Assembly (NCBI RefSeq): GCF_010499255.1
Contig: NZ_JAAGRN010000002.1
Location: forward strand, 1-64,000
Length of the DNA stretch: 64,000 nt
DNA from: Sheuella amnicola
Lineage (GTDB): Bacteria > Pseudomonadota > Gammaproteobacteria > Burkholderiales > Burkholderiaceae_B
Direction of reading: 5' to 3'
Below are positions 48,834 through 58,627 of this stretch, in pieces; the stretch's first letter is position 1; every line of letters starts with the position of its first letter. Below the pieces are notes generated by a model. The model did not search any database and was not told where the DNA came from. It saw nothing but the letters and a program-made list of their open reading frames with translations. Both the position numbers and the translations under genes were made by a program.

Positions 48834-50624
48834 CTACGACCTTTCCTCTGCGATCAATCCGAGCTCTCTTGCCTGAATTTGCAGTGCCAAGTATTTGGAA
48901 TAAATCCGACACTGCGCAAGGGATCCGGCATGAAACCATAGTCCCTGAACAGGCGTGGGTTTCCACATATTATTTAATTCCTGGGTATCGGGATTCATCC
49001 CCCATATCGGGCCGAGTTGAGCAGAAACATCTTTTCCAAGCAGTTTTTCGGCGATCGCGGATTGGCCCAAATATCCTTTTGCCACAACAATCAGATCAGC
49101 CGGAACTAGAGATCCATCCTTCATCCTTAAACCGGTCGATTCGAAGTGATCCAAATTTTGCAGTTGAATGATTTTAATTTTTCCCTGACTGATCAACTCA
49201 GAACATCCAACATTAAAATAATATCCACCACCGCGAGTAAGATACATCATCTGCCAGCCAATCCCATCCTCGCCTTTGTTGAGTCGGAACCCAGCTTTTT
49301 CCAATCCTGTGTGTAAATCTTTATCGATTTCTCTTGCCTCATCATTTGCCCGTCGATTTGCGATTTTGAGCAACGGAAACGGGGTTCCAACTGCCAGCAG
49401 ATCACAATATTGAAGAGGGTAGCCCTTTTCATAGATCGCATATGGCTTCTGAGCAGTAGGCACGACATTCTGAACCATTGTCGCACCACGCTGCACCATG
49501 GTGACATGTGCCCCGTGTTCGCATAAATCCTGTGCGACATCGTGTGCGCTGGTTCCTGTTCCCAAAACAATTACATTCTTACCGATCCATTGTGTGGCAT
49601 TCTCATAATCTGCGGTATGCATAACTGAGCCGGAAAATTTTTCCAGTCCATCAATTGGACTTCGATCCGGCAACGCGCTGACTCCTGTGGTCATCACCAC
49701 GTGACGTGGCTTGAGTGTCACGCGCTTTCCTCCTCTTTCCACATTTGCAACCCACTGCTTAGAACTCTTATCGTAGCGAGCATCGACTAGCTTTGCGTCA
49801 CACCAAACATTCAACTCCATTGCGGTTGCATAATATTCAAGCCAACCAGCCAACATATCCTTGGGAACAAAGATTGGCCAAGTATCGGGAAAAGGCATAT
49901 ACGGCAAATGGTTCGCAAACGTCTGATTATGCAGAACAAGAGCTTTGTATCGCTCACGCCAATTGTCACCGATTCGTTCGTGTTGATCTATCAACAGCGC
50001 ATTGATCCCTAACTGCTTTAGTCGGGCTGCGATAGTCAAGCCTGCTTGTCCGCCTCCCACAATCAACACAGTCGGATCTTCTCCATCATACTCAGCCTCT
50101 CTTGCTCGCTTCTCAAGCCAATTGGGACCAAGAAAACTACGCCCGAATTGAATACGATTTTCCAGAAACTTTTTGTACTTTTCTTCATGACCTTTAATCT
50201 CTACAAGAGCGGTCATCAGCACCCAGGCTTTAAGAGCATCGGAGTGGTCAGGATCACGAACCAATCGAAGCACGCCTTCCGCAGGACCGAAAATCGTCTC
50301 GAATTCGATTAGACAAACCAATGAGCCATCTTCAGAGTCAATAACTGCTAATTCTTCTAGCACCCCTTTTGAGAGTGACCAATTTCTTGGCCTAGCCTTC
50401 TGACTACGTGCCAACAGAGCATGACAGACATTCACTCTTCCTGAAATGGTGTCAATATCCCAATGCAGGCCTAAGACGTCCCTCCAATGACAGTCATCAA
50501 GCCACAGCTGTTCAAGCGCCTGTTGGTTGCCGGTAGCTAGCGCTTCTTCAAATGAATCGAGCCATTCTTGAATCCGATTTTCTTCCAAAATACTGGGGTT
50601 TATTTTTTTTGTCATATATTTCAT
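48834..50624 (-). CDS. YUCCA-like flavin monooxygenase with N-terminal NTF2-like domain
   Basis: This 596-residue class B flavoprotein monooxygenase uses FAD, NADPH and oxygen. An N-terminal NTF2/SnoaL-like domain (about 15-145) precedes the FAD motif GGGQAG near residue 190. The FMO identifying motif FSGSVMHTADY (FxGxxxHxxxY) and the NADPH motif GTGTSAHD near 355 follow. The domain order is shared with bacterial proteins related to plant YUCCA enzymes, which convert indole-3-pyruvate to indole-3-acetate. The actual substrate is unproven and could be another ketone, amine or sulfide. It is the first gene of a pair with the ornithine cyclodeaminase homologue and divergent from the lytic transglycosylase. 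Confidence 0.88.
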   Translation of the reverse strand: MKYMTKKINPSILEENRIQEWLDSFEEALATGNQQALEQLWLDDCHWRDVLGLHWDIDTISGRVNVCHALLARSQKARPRNWSLSKGVLEELAVIDSEDGSLVCLIEFETIFGPAEGVLRLVRDPDHSDALKAWVLMTALVEIKGHEEKYKKFLENRIQFGRSFLGPNWLEKRAREAEYDGEDPTVLIVGGGQAGLTIAARLKQLGINALLIDQHERIGDNWRERYKALVLHNQTFANHLPYMPFPDTWPIFVPKDMLAGWLEYYATAMELNVWCDAKLVDARYDKSSKQWVANVERGGKRVTLKPRHVVMTTGVSALPDRSPIDGLEKFSGSVMHTADYENATQWIGKNVIVLGTGTSAHDVAQDLCEHGAHVTMVQRGATMVQNVVPTAQKPYAIYEKGYPLQYCDLLAVGTPFPLLKIANRRANDEAREIDKDLHTGLEKAGFRLNKGEDGIGWQMMYLTRGGGYYFNVGCSELISQGKIKIIQLQNLDHFESTGLRMKDGSLVPADLIVVAKGYLGQSAIAEKLLGKDVSAQLGPIWGMNPDTQELNNMWKPTPVQGLWFHAGSLAQCRIYSKYLALQIQARELGLIAEERS

Positions 50625-50745
50625 TGATACAAGATGATGATCAGATCTTACTCTTTGGAAATTTTTTACGTTACCCGCTTTTTAGTTTTGAATAAATTCG
50701 TCGCTTACATGCTACGCTCATCATATTGGTTAGCACAGCAATTTC

Positions 50746-52140
50746 ATGAAGTTTTATCATCACAAAATAATTAGAAGCACACAACTATTAAGTCTTTTGT
50801 TATGTTTCGCATGGATCATGCCAACATGGGCGGGTTCATACGATGACATGCTTCGGCAAAGACGTGTCAGGCTCGCGGTTGAATATGATCGAACGCTGTA
50901 CTTCAGCAATGCGGGTAGGCCTTATGGTTTGGCGATTGAGATTGCCCGGGATTTATCTAAATGGCTCTCGTCTCGTCACGCGGATAAACTCCAACATCAA
51001 TCTTTGAATGTTCAAATCGTTCCTGTCCCTAAAGGAAACACTCTTCTTGCGCTGTCAAACGATCAGGCTGATATAGCGCTAGGTCAATTCCACATTGAGC
51101 ATCTTGAAAACGCGCCGACTGACTTAATTATTAAATCTAGCGCCATACTTTTAAAAGAAATTCTCGTTACCGGCAAAGACGATCGATTTACGCATCAAAT
51201 AAGCAGTCTGGACGGGTTAGAAGTGCGTGCGGCGTACCCCGAAAGTTTTTACTCCGGCCTGAAGCATTGGAACAATCATCTTCTTGCTGAAGGCAAAAGT
51301 CCAATAAAACTCTCAACCTGGCCACAAGGCTTAGAAGATGAAGACATGCTGCAGATGGTAAATGCCGGTCTTATAAATGCAATATTCATTTCCGACTGGA
51401 AAGCAGTTCTGTGGCAATCAGTTCTACCGAACATCATGGTTCACAGGGATATCACGTTTCAAAATGCCGGCACAATCGGATGGGCTTTAAATAAGAGCAA
51501 TGCCGATTTAGCCATCGATATCGAGTCATTTGTACAAGAGTGGGTTGCGAATGATGGCATGCGATCCTTTCGCACAGACTCATTCAAAAGCAAGCTGCGT
51601 GCATTAAAAAATCCGACAAATGAGCCGGATTGGTCTCGTTTTGAAAAACTTTGGCCTATTTTCGAAAAGTACGGAAAACAATTCAACCTCGATCCATTCA
51701 TGCTGGCAGCTTTAGGTTATCAAGAGACTGGATTAATCCCCGTACAAACCGGCATGGGCGGCGCTGTGGGTGTGATGCAATTGATGCCTTCAACTGGAAG
51801 TTCAATGGGAGTTGGAGACATTCATCAGGTCGATGCAAACATTCACGCCGCGGCAAAACTGATGGACGTTATGTTGAAACAATATTTTTCGGATGCTGAT
51901 TTCACCACGCAAAACAGAACTCTGTTTGCTATTGCATCATATAACGCAGGTCCAAATGCGATTGCCGGATTGCGTAAGTTTGCAAAAAATCAGGGATTTA
52001 ATCCCGATGCATGGCTAGGAAACGTCGAAATCGTTGCTGCCGAAAAACTTGGTGTCAACGTGATGACATACGTTAGAAATGTCTTCAAGTATTTTGTCAT
52101 TTATTCCTATGCGATGAATGATCTTTCAAGGAATAAATGA
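50746..52140 (+). CDS. MltF-like membrane-bound lytic transglycosylase
   Basis: This periplasmic/outer-membrane enzyme cleaves peptidoglycan glycan strands. It has a signal peptide (about 1-29, ending PTWAG) with no obvious lipobox. An extracellular solute-binding-protein-like (SBP_bac_3) domain spans about 35-285. A C-terminal SLT domain (about 300-450) has catalytic Glu327 in GYQETGLIP, then GVMQLMP and IASYNAGPNA. This is the MltF domain order. Its 464 residues match the family. Its last 15 bases overlap the convergent antiporter gene. No coupling with the neighbours is suggested. Confidence 0.92.
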   Translation: MKFYHHKIIRSTQLLSLLLCFAWIMPTWAGSYDDMLRQRRVRLAVEYDRTLYFSNAGRPYGLAIEIARDLSKWLSSRHADKLQHQSLNVQIVPVPKGNTLLALSNDQADIALGQFHIEHLENAPTDLIIKSSAILLKEILVTGKDDRFTHQISSLDGLEVRAAYPESFYSGLKHWNNHLLAEGKSPIKLSTWPQGLEDEDMLQMVNAGLINAIFISDWKAVLWQSVLPNIMVHRDITFQNAGTIGWALNKSNADLAIDIESFVQEWVANDGMRSFRTDSFKSKLRALKNPTNEPDWSRFEKLWPIFEKYGKQFNLDPFMLAALGYQETGLIPVQTGMGGAVGVMQLMPSTGSSMGVGDIHQVDANIHAAAKLMDVMLKQYFSDADFTTQNRTLFAIASYNAGPNAIAGLRKFAKNQGFNPDAWLGNVEIVAAEKLGVNVMTYVRNVFKYFVIYSYAMNDLSRNK

Positions 52141-53118
52141 CAAGAAAAGATAAGTGGCAAAAATTATCAAATGAATCAATCCTTGTAAAAGGGTAGTTTT
52201 TCCGAGTGCGAGCGTGATGAGCCCGACAAATAAGGTCAGCATGAGTAAAACCATACCAACCGGATGAATTCCTAAACTCAATGGCATATCAAAATATACC
52301 GAGATAATGGCCACAGTCGGAATAGTTAGGCCGATACTCGCCAATGCCGAGCCCAAAGCAAGGTTCAAACTTGTCTGCAATCTATTCGCTCTAGCAGCTC
52401 GAATTGCGGCGACTCCTTCGGGCATTAGTACCAAGGCTGCGATGACAATACCGACAACAGTTTGCGGGGCGTCCAGATAATTAACGGCCTTTTCGATCGA
52501 AGGACTTAAGGCTTTTGCCAACCCGACCACGCAGACTAATGCAATTAATAACAATATTGCGCTGATGATCGTTTTAGTGTTGGTTGGAGGTGTTGCGTGA
52601 ACCATGTGATTCGTTTTCAATCGATCGATCTGGGGCAAAAAGTAGTCGCGATGCGAAACTGTCTGAAAAAATAAAAACACACCATACAGAACAAGCGATG
52701 AGATTCCAGCAAATGCAAGCTGGCTATTCGTAAACGTTGGTCCCGGTGAACTTGTCGCAAAAACAGGTAAAACCAAAGTAAACGTTGCTAATGCGGCCAA
52801 AACAGCAATAGCCGAGTTCGGTCCTTCAATACGAAAATCCAGTTCGCGATGGTTTAGCCCGCCGATGAATATGCACAAGCCCACCACCCCATTCATCACA
52901 ATCATAATTGCGGCAAAAACGGCATCCCTGGCAATATAGGCTGCGCCCTCAGAGTCCGACAACATCATTGCGACAATCAGGGAGACCTCGATGATCGTAA
53001 CGCTGATCGCCAATACAATTGTGCCGAAAGGCTCTCCAATTTTATGAGCGATGACTTCTGCATAGTGAACCGCAGCAACAACCGCAACAATCAATAGTCC
53101 AAGCAATAAATAAATCAT
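52126..53118 (-). CDS. chaA: ChaA-type cation/proton antiporter
   Basis: This inner-membrane calcium/sodium-potassium:proton antiporter of the CaCA superfamily has about ten hydrophobic helices. It has two inverted alpha-repeat motifs: GEPFGTIVLAISVTIIEVSL near residue 32 and LMPEGVAAIRAARANRLQ followed by LGSALASIGLTIP near residue 230. At 330 residues it is slightly shorter than E. coli ChaA because the N-terminal helices are fewer. It lies 23 bp behind the GNAT gene and may be the last gene of the long minus-strand unit. Functionally it seems unrelated to that unit, so it could have its own promoter. Confidence 0.88.
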   Translation of the reverse strand: MIYLLLGLLIVAVVAAVHYAEVIAHKIGEPFGTIVLAISVTIIEVSLIVAMMLSDSEGAAYIARDAVFAAIMIVMNGVVGLCIFIGGLNHRELDFRIEGPNSAIAVLAALATFTLVLPVFATSSPGPTFTNSQLAFAGISSLVLYGVFLFFQTVSHRDYFLPQIDRLKTNHMVHATPPTNTKTIISAILLLIALVCVVGLAKALSPSIEKAVNYLDAPQTVVGIVIAALVLMPEGVAAIRAARANRLQTSLNLALGSALASIGLTIPTVAIISVYFDMPLSLGIHPVGMVLLMLTLFVGLITLALGKTTLLQGLIHLIIFATYLFLSFIP

Positions 53119-53141
53119 GTCACAGTCTCGAGAAGCGGAAT

Positions 53142-53597
53142 CTACAAGAAAAGCTGCTTGCGTACAAAAATCCTATCATATCCGTTGACGATACGCTGAT
53201 CGAATTCAACATAACCAACATGGGCATACACTGCCTGACTTTCATGCATCAATCTATGTGTTGATAAATAAATTGATGAATACCCCTTTTGTTGCGCAAT
53301 GATCTCAGAGAATTTCAACAATTTCGATCCAATTCCCTGTCCCTGCGCTTGCGGTGATACTGCGATCGTCTCGATGCAAAATCCTTCATCTGTTTCGAGC
53401 AGAACAACTGCACCAACCACCTCTTGCTGAGCGCAGGCTACGTACACTACGCCTTGTTCTACTAGATCCCTGTAATCATCCAGCATAGGACCAGGCTGCT
53501 TTCCGATACGGGGGATGTAATGGATAAAGGCCCGACATACACAGTAAGCAACCGAGGCTACATCATCAGATCCTGCAAGGCGAATGCTTATTGGCAT
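53142..53597 (-). CDS. GNAT-family N-acetyltransferase
   Basis: This single-domain acetyltransferase of about 151 residues transfers acetyl from acetyl-CoA to an amine. The acetyl-CoA loop of motif A is visible as VSPQAQGQGIGSKLL, preceded by the beta4 strand FCIETIAV. I choose the ATG at 53595-53597 because AGG lies six bases upstream; a GTG at 53609 would instead overlap the SDR stop codon as GTGA and is possible. It follows the SDR gene closely and precedes chaA by 23 bp, so it belongs to the same transcript. The substrate is unknown. Confidence 0.82.
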   Translation of the reverse strand: MPISIRLAGSDDVASVAYCVCRAFIHYIPRIGKQPGPMLDDYRDLVEQGVVYVACAQQEVVGAVVLLETDEGFCIETIAVSPQAQGQGIGSKLLKFSEIIAQQKGYSSIYLSTHRLMHESQAVYAHVGYVEFDQRIVNGYDRIFVRKQLFL

Positions 53598-53605
53598 GAC
53601 AAACC

Positions 53606-54343
53606 TCACTCCATATGAAGACCACCATTAACTTGAATCGTCTCACCATTAACAAAACTTGCCCCATCGCCACACAGGAACTTGATGACTGAAGCAACCT
53701 CTTGCGGTTGTCCGACACGCTTCAAAGGTGTTTGCGTAATTGAAGCTTCCCCGCGCTGCCTAATGAGATCCGAGGCCATCGGTGTGTCGATAATACCCGG
53801 AGAAACTGCGTTGACTCGTGTTTCCGGACCCAATTCGCGCGCAAGGGACCGAGCCAGACTTAACAAAGCCCCCTTGGTGGCACTGTAATGAGCATTGTAA
53901 AACGCCCCTCTATGCGCGGCGAGTGAACTGATAAATACAATCGAACTATTAGGCTTGAGTGCCGAAATCACGCGACGTGTTAGAAAAAACACTCCATCAA
54001 GATTAATTGCGATAGTCTGACGCCACTGTTCATCTGTCATTTCCCTGACAGGATGGGCCATATAAATTCCTGCGGAAGGTACAAAAAAGTCGATACCTCC
54101 AAAATGCTCTTTTGCCAGCTTCACTGCTTCATCCGCATCAGTCGTGGAATTTGAATCCATCCTCATACAGATTATTTTTCCTGTCCCTTCTTTCAACGTC
54201 GCGGCAAACTCCTTAAGACCATCGATATCAAGATCAGTCAACAACAGATGAGCGCCCGCCTTATAAAATTGGCGGGCGACTTCTCGGCCAATTCCACCAT
54301 TGGCTCCTGTCAACAACAACACTCTGTCTTTAAATTCACTCAC
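53606..54343 (-). CDS. Short-chain dehydrogenase/reductase (SDR)
   Basis: This 245-residue classical SDR oxidises or reduces an alcohol/ketone with NAD(P)(H). Cofactor motif TGANGGIG is near residue 12, catalytic Ser in FISSLAA, YSATK holds Tyr and Lys, and the C-terminus has the FabG-like NGETIQVNGG. It is one of three SDRs in the right-hand block; the three are only distantly similar to one another. It sits 16 bp behind the E2 gene, within the catabolic unit. The Asp-rich end of beta2 (TDLDIDG) favours NAD over NADP. Confidence 0.88.
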   Translation of the reverse strand: MSEFKDRVLLLTGANGGIGREVARQFYKAGAHLLLTDLDIDGLKEFAATLKEGTGKIICMRMDSNSTTDADEAVKLAKEHFGGIDFFVPSAGIYMAHPVREMTDEQWRQTIAINLDGVFFLTRRVISALKPNSSIVFISSLAAHRGAFYNAHYSATKGALLSLARSLARELGPETRVNAVSPGIIDTPMASDLIRQRGEASITQTPLKRVGQPQEVASVIKFLCGDGASFVNGETIQVNGGLHME

Positions 54344-54359
54344 GATTATTTGTCCTTGA

Positions 54360-55586
54360 TTAAATCAACATCATGCTAGGTGATTCAATGTAGCGCCTGA
54401 ATGCGGCCAACCATGTAGCAGCCAATGCACCATCTACGGCACGATGGTCAACGGAAAGTGTACAGCGCATAATCTGGCCGGCCTCAATCACGCCTGAAGA
54501 ATTGACTACCGGCTGCGCTTTAACTGCGCCTACAGCAAGAATTGCCGCCTGGGGAGGATTAATGATAGCGGCAAACTCATCAACTCCATACATCCCGAGA
54601 TTACTGATGGAAAAGGATCCACCTTGAAACTCGTCAGGACGCAGTTGTCCCTGTTTTGAGCGATCGGCCAATGCACGTATCTCGAAGCTGATCTGAGACA
54701 AACTCTTGCTGTTGACATTGCGCAAGATCGGGGTAATCAGCCCTGCCTGCGTCGAGACTGCAATCGAAATGTCCACTTGGTGATATTCGCGTATCGCCGC
54801 TTCGGTCCAAGACACATTCATCTTAGGAACATCTCGCAACGCTCTGGCCGCAGCCAGGACGATAAAATCATTGACTGAAATTTTTACTTGCGCCGTAGTA
54901 TTGATCTCGGTTCTCAAGGCAATCAGATTGTCCATGCGACATTCGACTGTCAGATAAAAATGGGGCACAGTGGATTTGCTCTCCGACAAACGCCGGGCAA
55001 TCGTGCGTCTCATATTGGTATGGGGCGTATCCGAAAAAGCCGCTTGAGCTGAATGCTCTAGAGTGTCTGATCCCTTAATTCTGGCAGGTACGGATGAAAT
55101 GTTGCTTTCCCCGTCATTTTGAATCGCCCGCAACACATCGTATTTGACGATGCGTCCATTAGGCCCGCTGCCAACAATCAAATTCAAGTCGAGTCCGTGC
55201 TGTTTGGCTAGTAGCCGGGCAACAGGACTGGAGAAAACTCGCTGACTCGCTTGACTACCACGTGGCTCAGGATCCGAAACTAAAGTCGCAGAAGCGTTTT
55301 TCTCCGGTGTGGACTGTAATATCCGATCTGCATCTGCAACAGATTCGCCTGCATCGATTAAAACTGCAATTGGCACGCCAACTGCGACTTCGGTCCCATT
55401 GTTAACCAACAATCTTGCAACGGTGCCTTGTGCCTCAACATTGAGCTCAATGATTGCCTTTTCAGTTTCGACATCGGCAATGCTTTCCCCGCTGGAAATT
55501 TCATCCCCTTCTTTCTTGCTCCAAGAAACCAGAGTCGCGTGTGTCGCATTGGCCGCGACTTCAGGCATTCGAATAATGGTTGCCAT
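54360..55586 (-). CDS. Dihydrolipoamide acyltransferase (E2) of a 2-oxo-acid/acetoin-type dehydrogenase
   Basis: This is the core subunit that carries the acyl group on lipoate and passes it to CoA. An N-terminal lipoyl domain has the target Lys43 in DVETEKA. A peripheral-subunit-binding domain (about 120-158, SSPVARLLAKQHGLDL) precedes the catalytic domain, which ends with HRAVDG near residue 375. Length of 408 residues with a single lipoyl domain is typical. It is encoded 12 bp behind the fused E1 gene, so E1 and E2 are made together. No lipoamide dehydrogenase (E3) gene is in the window; a housekeeping E3 would be needed. Confidence 0.93.
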   Translation of the reverse strand: MATIIRMPEVAANATHATLVSWSKKEGDEISSGESIADVETEKAIIELNVEAQGTVARLLVNNGTEVAVGVPIAVLIDAGESVADADRILQSTPEKNASATLVSDPEPRGSQASQRVFSSPVARLLAKQHGLDLNLIVGSGPNGRIVKYDVLRAIQNDGESNISSVPARIKGSDTLEHSAQAAFSDTPHTNMRRTIARRLSESKSTVPHFYLTVECRMDNLIALRTEINTTAQVKISVNDFIVLAAARALRDVPKMNVSWTEAAIREYHQVDISIAVSTQAGLITPILRNVNSKSLSQISFEIRALADRSKQGQLRPDEFQGGSFSISNLGMYGVDEFAAIINPPQAAILAVGAVKAQPVVNSSGVIEAGQIMRCTLSVDHRAVDGALAATWLAAFRRYIESPSMMLI

Positions 55587-55598
55587 GTTATGTATTCC

Positions 55599-57788
55599 TT
55601 ATGCTCGACCTTGCTCGGATTTCACACGCCGTATCCCTTGTACGACCTCTTCTGTCCTTGCACAGGCGGCACGCTCCAACACCTTCGAAATACTTGGCGC
55701 TGCCTCTTTGCCGGTTACGCGCTGTACCGGCACGTCCAACCAATCGAAATAGCGACGCTGAATTTCGTCCGAGAGCCAGCCTCCATATGACGTACCCAAC
55801 GCGCCCTGCTCAACAATCATGACTGCATTGGTCTTACGAATACTCGCTTCAATCGTGCCCCAATCGATCGAGGCGCGATCAAGCCATCGCAAATCAATCA
55901 CATCGGCACTAGTTCCCGTTTGCTCGATTGCTTCAAGTGAATGGTTCACCATCGACAAATAAGAAATAATCGTCAAGTCGTTACCTTGCGCACGAAGTGC
56001 CGCCCTGCCCGGCGGAAATATAAAATCCAAATCCCCGACAGGAGCGGCAGCCGTGCTGTTATACAAATCGACGTGTTCAATAACCAATACAGGATCCTGA
56101 CAGTGCAGCGCTGCATTCATCAATCCGACATAATCAATCGGACATGAAGGTGCGACAATTCGCCATCCTGGGCAGGTCGCAAAAATTCCCGCCGGATCCA
56201 TTGAGTGCTGTGAACCGTATCCCGAACCCATTGCGACTTTGGTTCGCAACACAAACGGAACCGGATGGTCTCCCCCAAACATATGACGAGCCTTTCCGAT
56301 CTGGTTAAAAACCTGATCGCCTGCCACCCACATGAAGTCGGGATACATAAACTCGACAACCGGCTTATAACGACGATCCATCGCCATTCCACCGCCCAAG
56401 CCCGCAAAGGCACATTCGCTGATTGGCGTACCTAGCACGCGATCCTGGAAACGATCCTTCAAGCCGCGAGTCGCACCATTTGTTCCGCCCTTGAGACGAT
56501 GCACATCCTCTCCCATCACAACGATGGTTGGATCAAGCTCCATGCGTCGGTGCATGACATCAGCCACAATATCGATAAATTTGCGTGGTTGACTTGCATT
56601 GGCTATGGCTAGCTCATCTGGCTTGGTAAATTCATGGAACTCGGATAGATCGCCTCGTATACCTACGTCACAAAAATCGGGGCTCGGCCAAAGTTCCGGA
56701 CGGATCCTTCTTTTTCCCGGCTTACCTTCTGGATCATCTTCGATCAAAGCCTGCACCGCTTGCTTCATCAATGCTTGAATTCCGCTTCGTAATGCATCGA
56801 CTTGTTTTGCGGTGATGAGTTTGCGAGCCTGCATCTTACGCGCAACCAGTTCAAGCGGATCTCGCTTGCGCCATGCTGCCTCTTCTTCTTTCGTCCGATA
56901 ACCGAATGCACTCCCCGGAAACGGTCCGTTTTGATGAAAGTAGCGATAGACCTGTGCATCGATGATTGTCGGCCCCTTGCCAGACCGCATATGCTCGAGC
57001 GCTTGTTGCATCGCCAGATGTACGGCCAAAGGATCCATCCCGTCCACACTCCAACTCGGGATATTGAAAGCTTGCCCGCGAGCGCCAAGTCTTGGCTCGC
57101 CTGTTGCCTCATCCACTGTAGTTGAAACTGCATAACCATTGTTTTCTACAAAGAAACACAATGGCAGCTTCCATGCTGATGCCAAATTCATGGTTTCCAG
57201 CACAGATCCGATATTGATCGCGCCGTCTCCAAAATACGAAACAGCCACCCCTCCGCTTTCGGATTGCTTGTCTGCCCAAGCAGATCCCGCCGCCAAAGGG
57301 ACGCCCCCACCTACGATCGCATTCGTTCCTAAGGCTCCGGCTTCAAGCCATTGCAAATGCATCGAGCCTCCTCGTCCCTTGCAGTACCCGGGGGATAGGC
57401 CAAGAATTTCGGCCAATGTGCGTTGAAGCATCTCTTGAATCGGCGCGGATAGCGGCTTGAAGGGATCAAGTCCATCCGGAGCCAGATAGGACAAGCATTT
57501 CGCAACAAATTGATGATGGCCGCGATGCGAGCCGTTAACCTGATCCCGATCAGTCAATCCGACAATCGATCCGGCGGCGCCACCCTCTTGCCCAATGCTG
57601 GAGTGAGCTGGGCCGTGCACCAGGCCTTCGGCGGCCAACTCCAGAACTGTTTCCTCAAACACGCGAATGACATGCATTTGTGTAAGAATCGTACCCAGCA
57701 ATTTAGGATCCGCTCGTTTCCAATCCTGTTCTGTTGTTGTCAACGCGACCCATTTAGCCGCGGATTTCAATTGCGTGGTTTCAGACAT
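55599..57788 (-). CDS. Fused alpha-beta E1 of a thiamine-dependent dehydrogenase complex
   Basis: One chain of 729 residues contains both E1 subunits. The alpha-like half (about 20-365) has the TPP motif starting GDGAINIG and ending NN (VENNGYAV) and the upstream HSSIGQEG and GRGGSMHL segments. The beta-like half (about 400-715) has MGEDV, GTPISE, GSQHSMDP and the C-terminal EQGALGTSYGG. This decarboxylates a 2-oxo acid, or cleaves an acyloin such as acetoin, and acylates the lipoate of the adjacent E2. Fused E1 chains are known in this family but split alpha and beta genes are the more usual layout. The sequence does not fix the substrate; the neighbouring alcohol-oxidising enzymes suggest a catabolic one. 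Confidence 0.9.
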   Translation of the reverse strand: MSETTQLKSAAKWVALTTTEQDWKRADPKLLGTILTQMHVIRVFEETVLELAAEGLVHGPAHSSIGQEGGAAGSIVGLTDRDQVNGSHRGHHQFVAKCLSYLAPDGLDPFKPLSAPIQEMLQRTLAEILGLSPGYCKGRGGSMHLQWLEAGALGTNAIVGGGVPLAAGSAWADKQSESGGVAVSYFGDGAINIGSVLETMNLASAWKLPLCFFVENNGYAVSTTVDEATGEPRLGARGQAFNIPSWSVDGMDPLAVHLAMQQALEHMRSGKGPTIIDAQVYRYFHQNGPFPGSAFGYRTKEEEAAWRKRDPLELVARKMQARKLITAKQVDALRSGIQALMKQAVQALIEDDPEGKPGKRRIRPELWPSPDFCDVGIRGDLSEFHEFTKPDELAIANASQPRKFIDIVADVMHRRMELDPTIVVMGEDVHRLKGGTNGATRGLKDRFQDRVLGTPISECAFAGLGGGMAMDRRYKPVVEFMYPDFMWVAGDQVFNQIGKARHMFGGDHPVPFVLRTKVAMGSGYGSQHSMDPAGIFATCPGWRIVAPSCPIDYVGLMNAALHCQDPVLVIEHVDLYNSTAAAPVGDLDFIFPPGRAALRAQGNDLTIISYLSMVNHSLEAIEQTGTSADVIDLRWLDRASIDWGTIEASIRKTNAVMIVEQGALGTSYGGWLSDEIQRRYFDWLDVPVQRVTGKEAAPSISKVLERAACARTEEVVQGIRRVKSEQGRA

Positions 57789-57838
57789 AAACGATCCTGA
57801 GTTCTATTTTTATGACGATTTGATTTTGAAGTGATCGA

Positions 57839-58627
57839 TCAGTAGCCGTTGGCGGTCCAACCGCCATCAACCACCATCGCATGGCCGGTCACGAACCTGG
57901 CCAAATCTGACGACAAATAAAGTGCCGTCTGAGCAATTTCTTCGGGCGTTCCGAGTCGCCCCAAAGGAGTACGTTGACGAAGGGACTCTTCATCCAGAGC
58001 ACCCCGATTTAGCAATTCGGCTACAAGGGAAGTCTGTATATAACCGGGACATATCGCATTGACACGAATGTTGTGCTGGGCCCATTCCACAGCAAGTGAT
58101 TTGCAAAGCGATACGACTCCAGCTTTAGCGGCGCAATATGCAGCTCGGCGAGCCGAGGAAGCAACTCCCCACATCGACGCGGTGGCGAGAATGACACCGC
58201 CACCGTTTTTAATCATCTGACGGGCGGCCGACTGGCAACAAAAGAATGTTCCCGATAAATCTATATCGATCGTTCTACGCCATTCATCCGGTGTCACTTC
58301 CAATGAAGGTTTATTCATCGAAATGCCCGCATTATTGAGTAACACATCCAGACGTCCGAATCGGGCAACGGCACTCTGAACGGCGTCATCAATCGCGATC
58401 GGATCTCTAATTGATCCAACAAATGTATCCACGATGATGCCTGGGTATGCAATTTCAAATTCGGATTTAACGCTTGCCAGCCCTTGAGCATCAAGATCCA
58501 GAAGCATCAAGTTCGCCCCCTGGCTGGCAAACGCATGGGCCATCGCCAATCCAATACCACTGGCAGCCCCAGTGTTGAGCACGATTTTTCCGGAAAGTCC
58601 CGGAAACTGCGTGAATGCATTACTCAT
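57839..58627 (-). CDS. Short-chain dehydrogenase/reductase (SDR)
   Basis: This 262-residue classical SDR has the TGAASGIG cofactor motif near residue 19, Asp-rich LLDLD at the end of beta2 indicating NAD preference, NNAG, the catalytic Ser in ATASMWG, and YCAAK. The C-terminal GHAMVVDGGWTANGY is typical. Its ATG overlaps the stop codon of the GMC oxidoreductase gene (ATGA), so the two are translationally coupled and probably act in sequence on one alcohol. E1 follows after 50 bp. Confidence 0.9.
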   Translation of the reverse strand: MSNAFTQFPGLSGKIVLNTGAASGIGLAMAHAFASQGANLMLLDLDAQGLASVKSEFEIAYPGIIVDTFVGSIRDPIAIDDAVQSAVARFGRLDVLLNNAGISMNKPSLEVTPDEWRRTIDIDLSGTFFCCQSAARQMIKNGGGVILATASMWGVASSARRAAYCAAKAGVVSLCKSLAVEWAQHNIRVNAICPGYIQTSLVAELLNRGALDEESLRQRTPLGRLGTPEEIAQTALYLSSDLARFVTGHAMVVDGGWTANGY

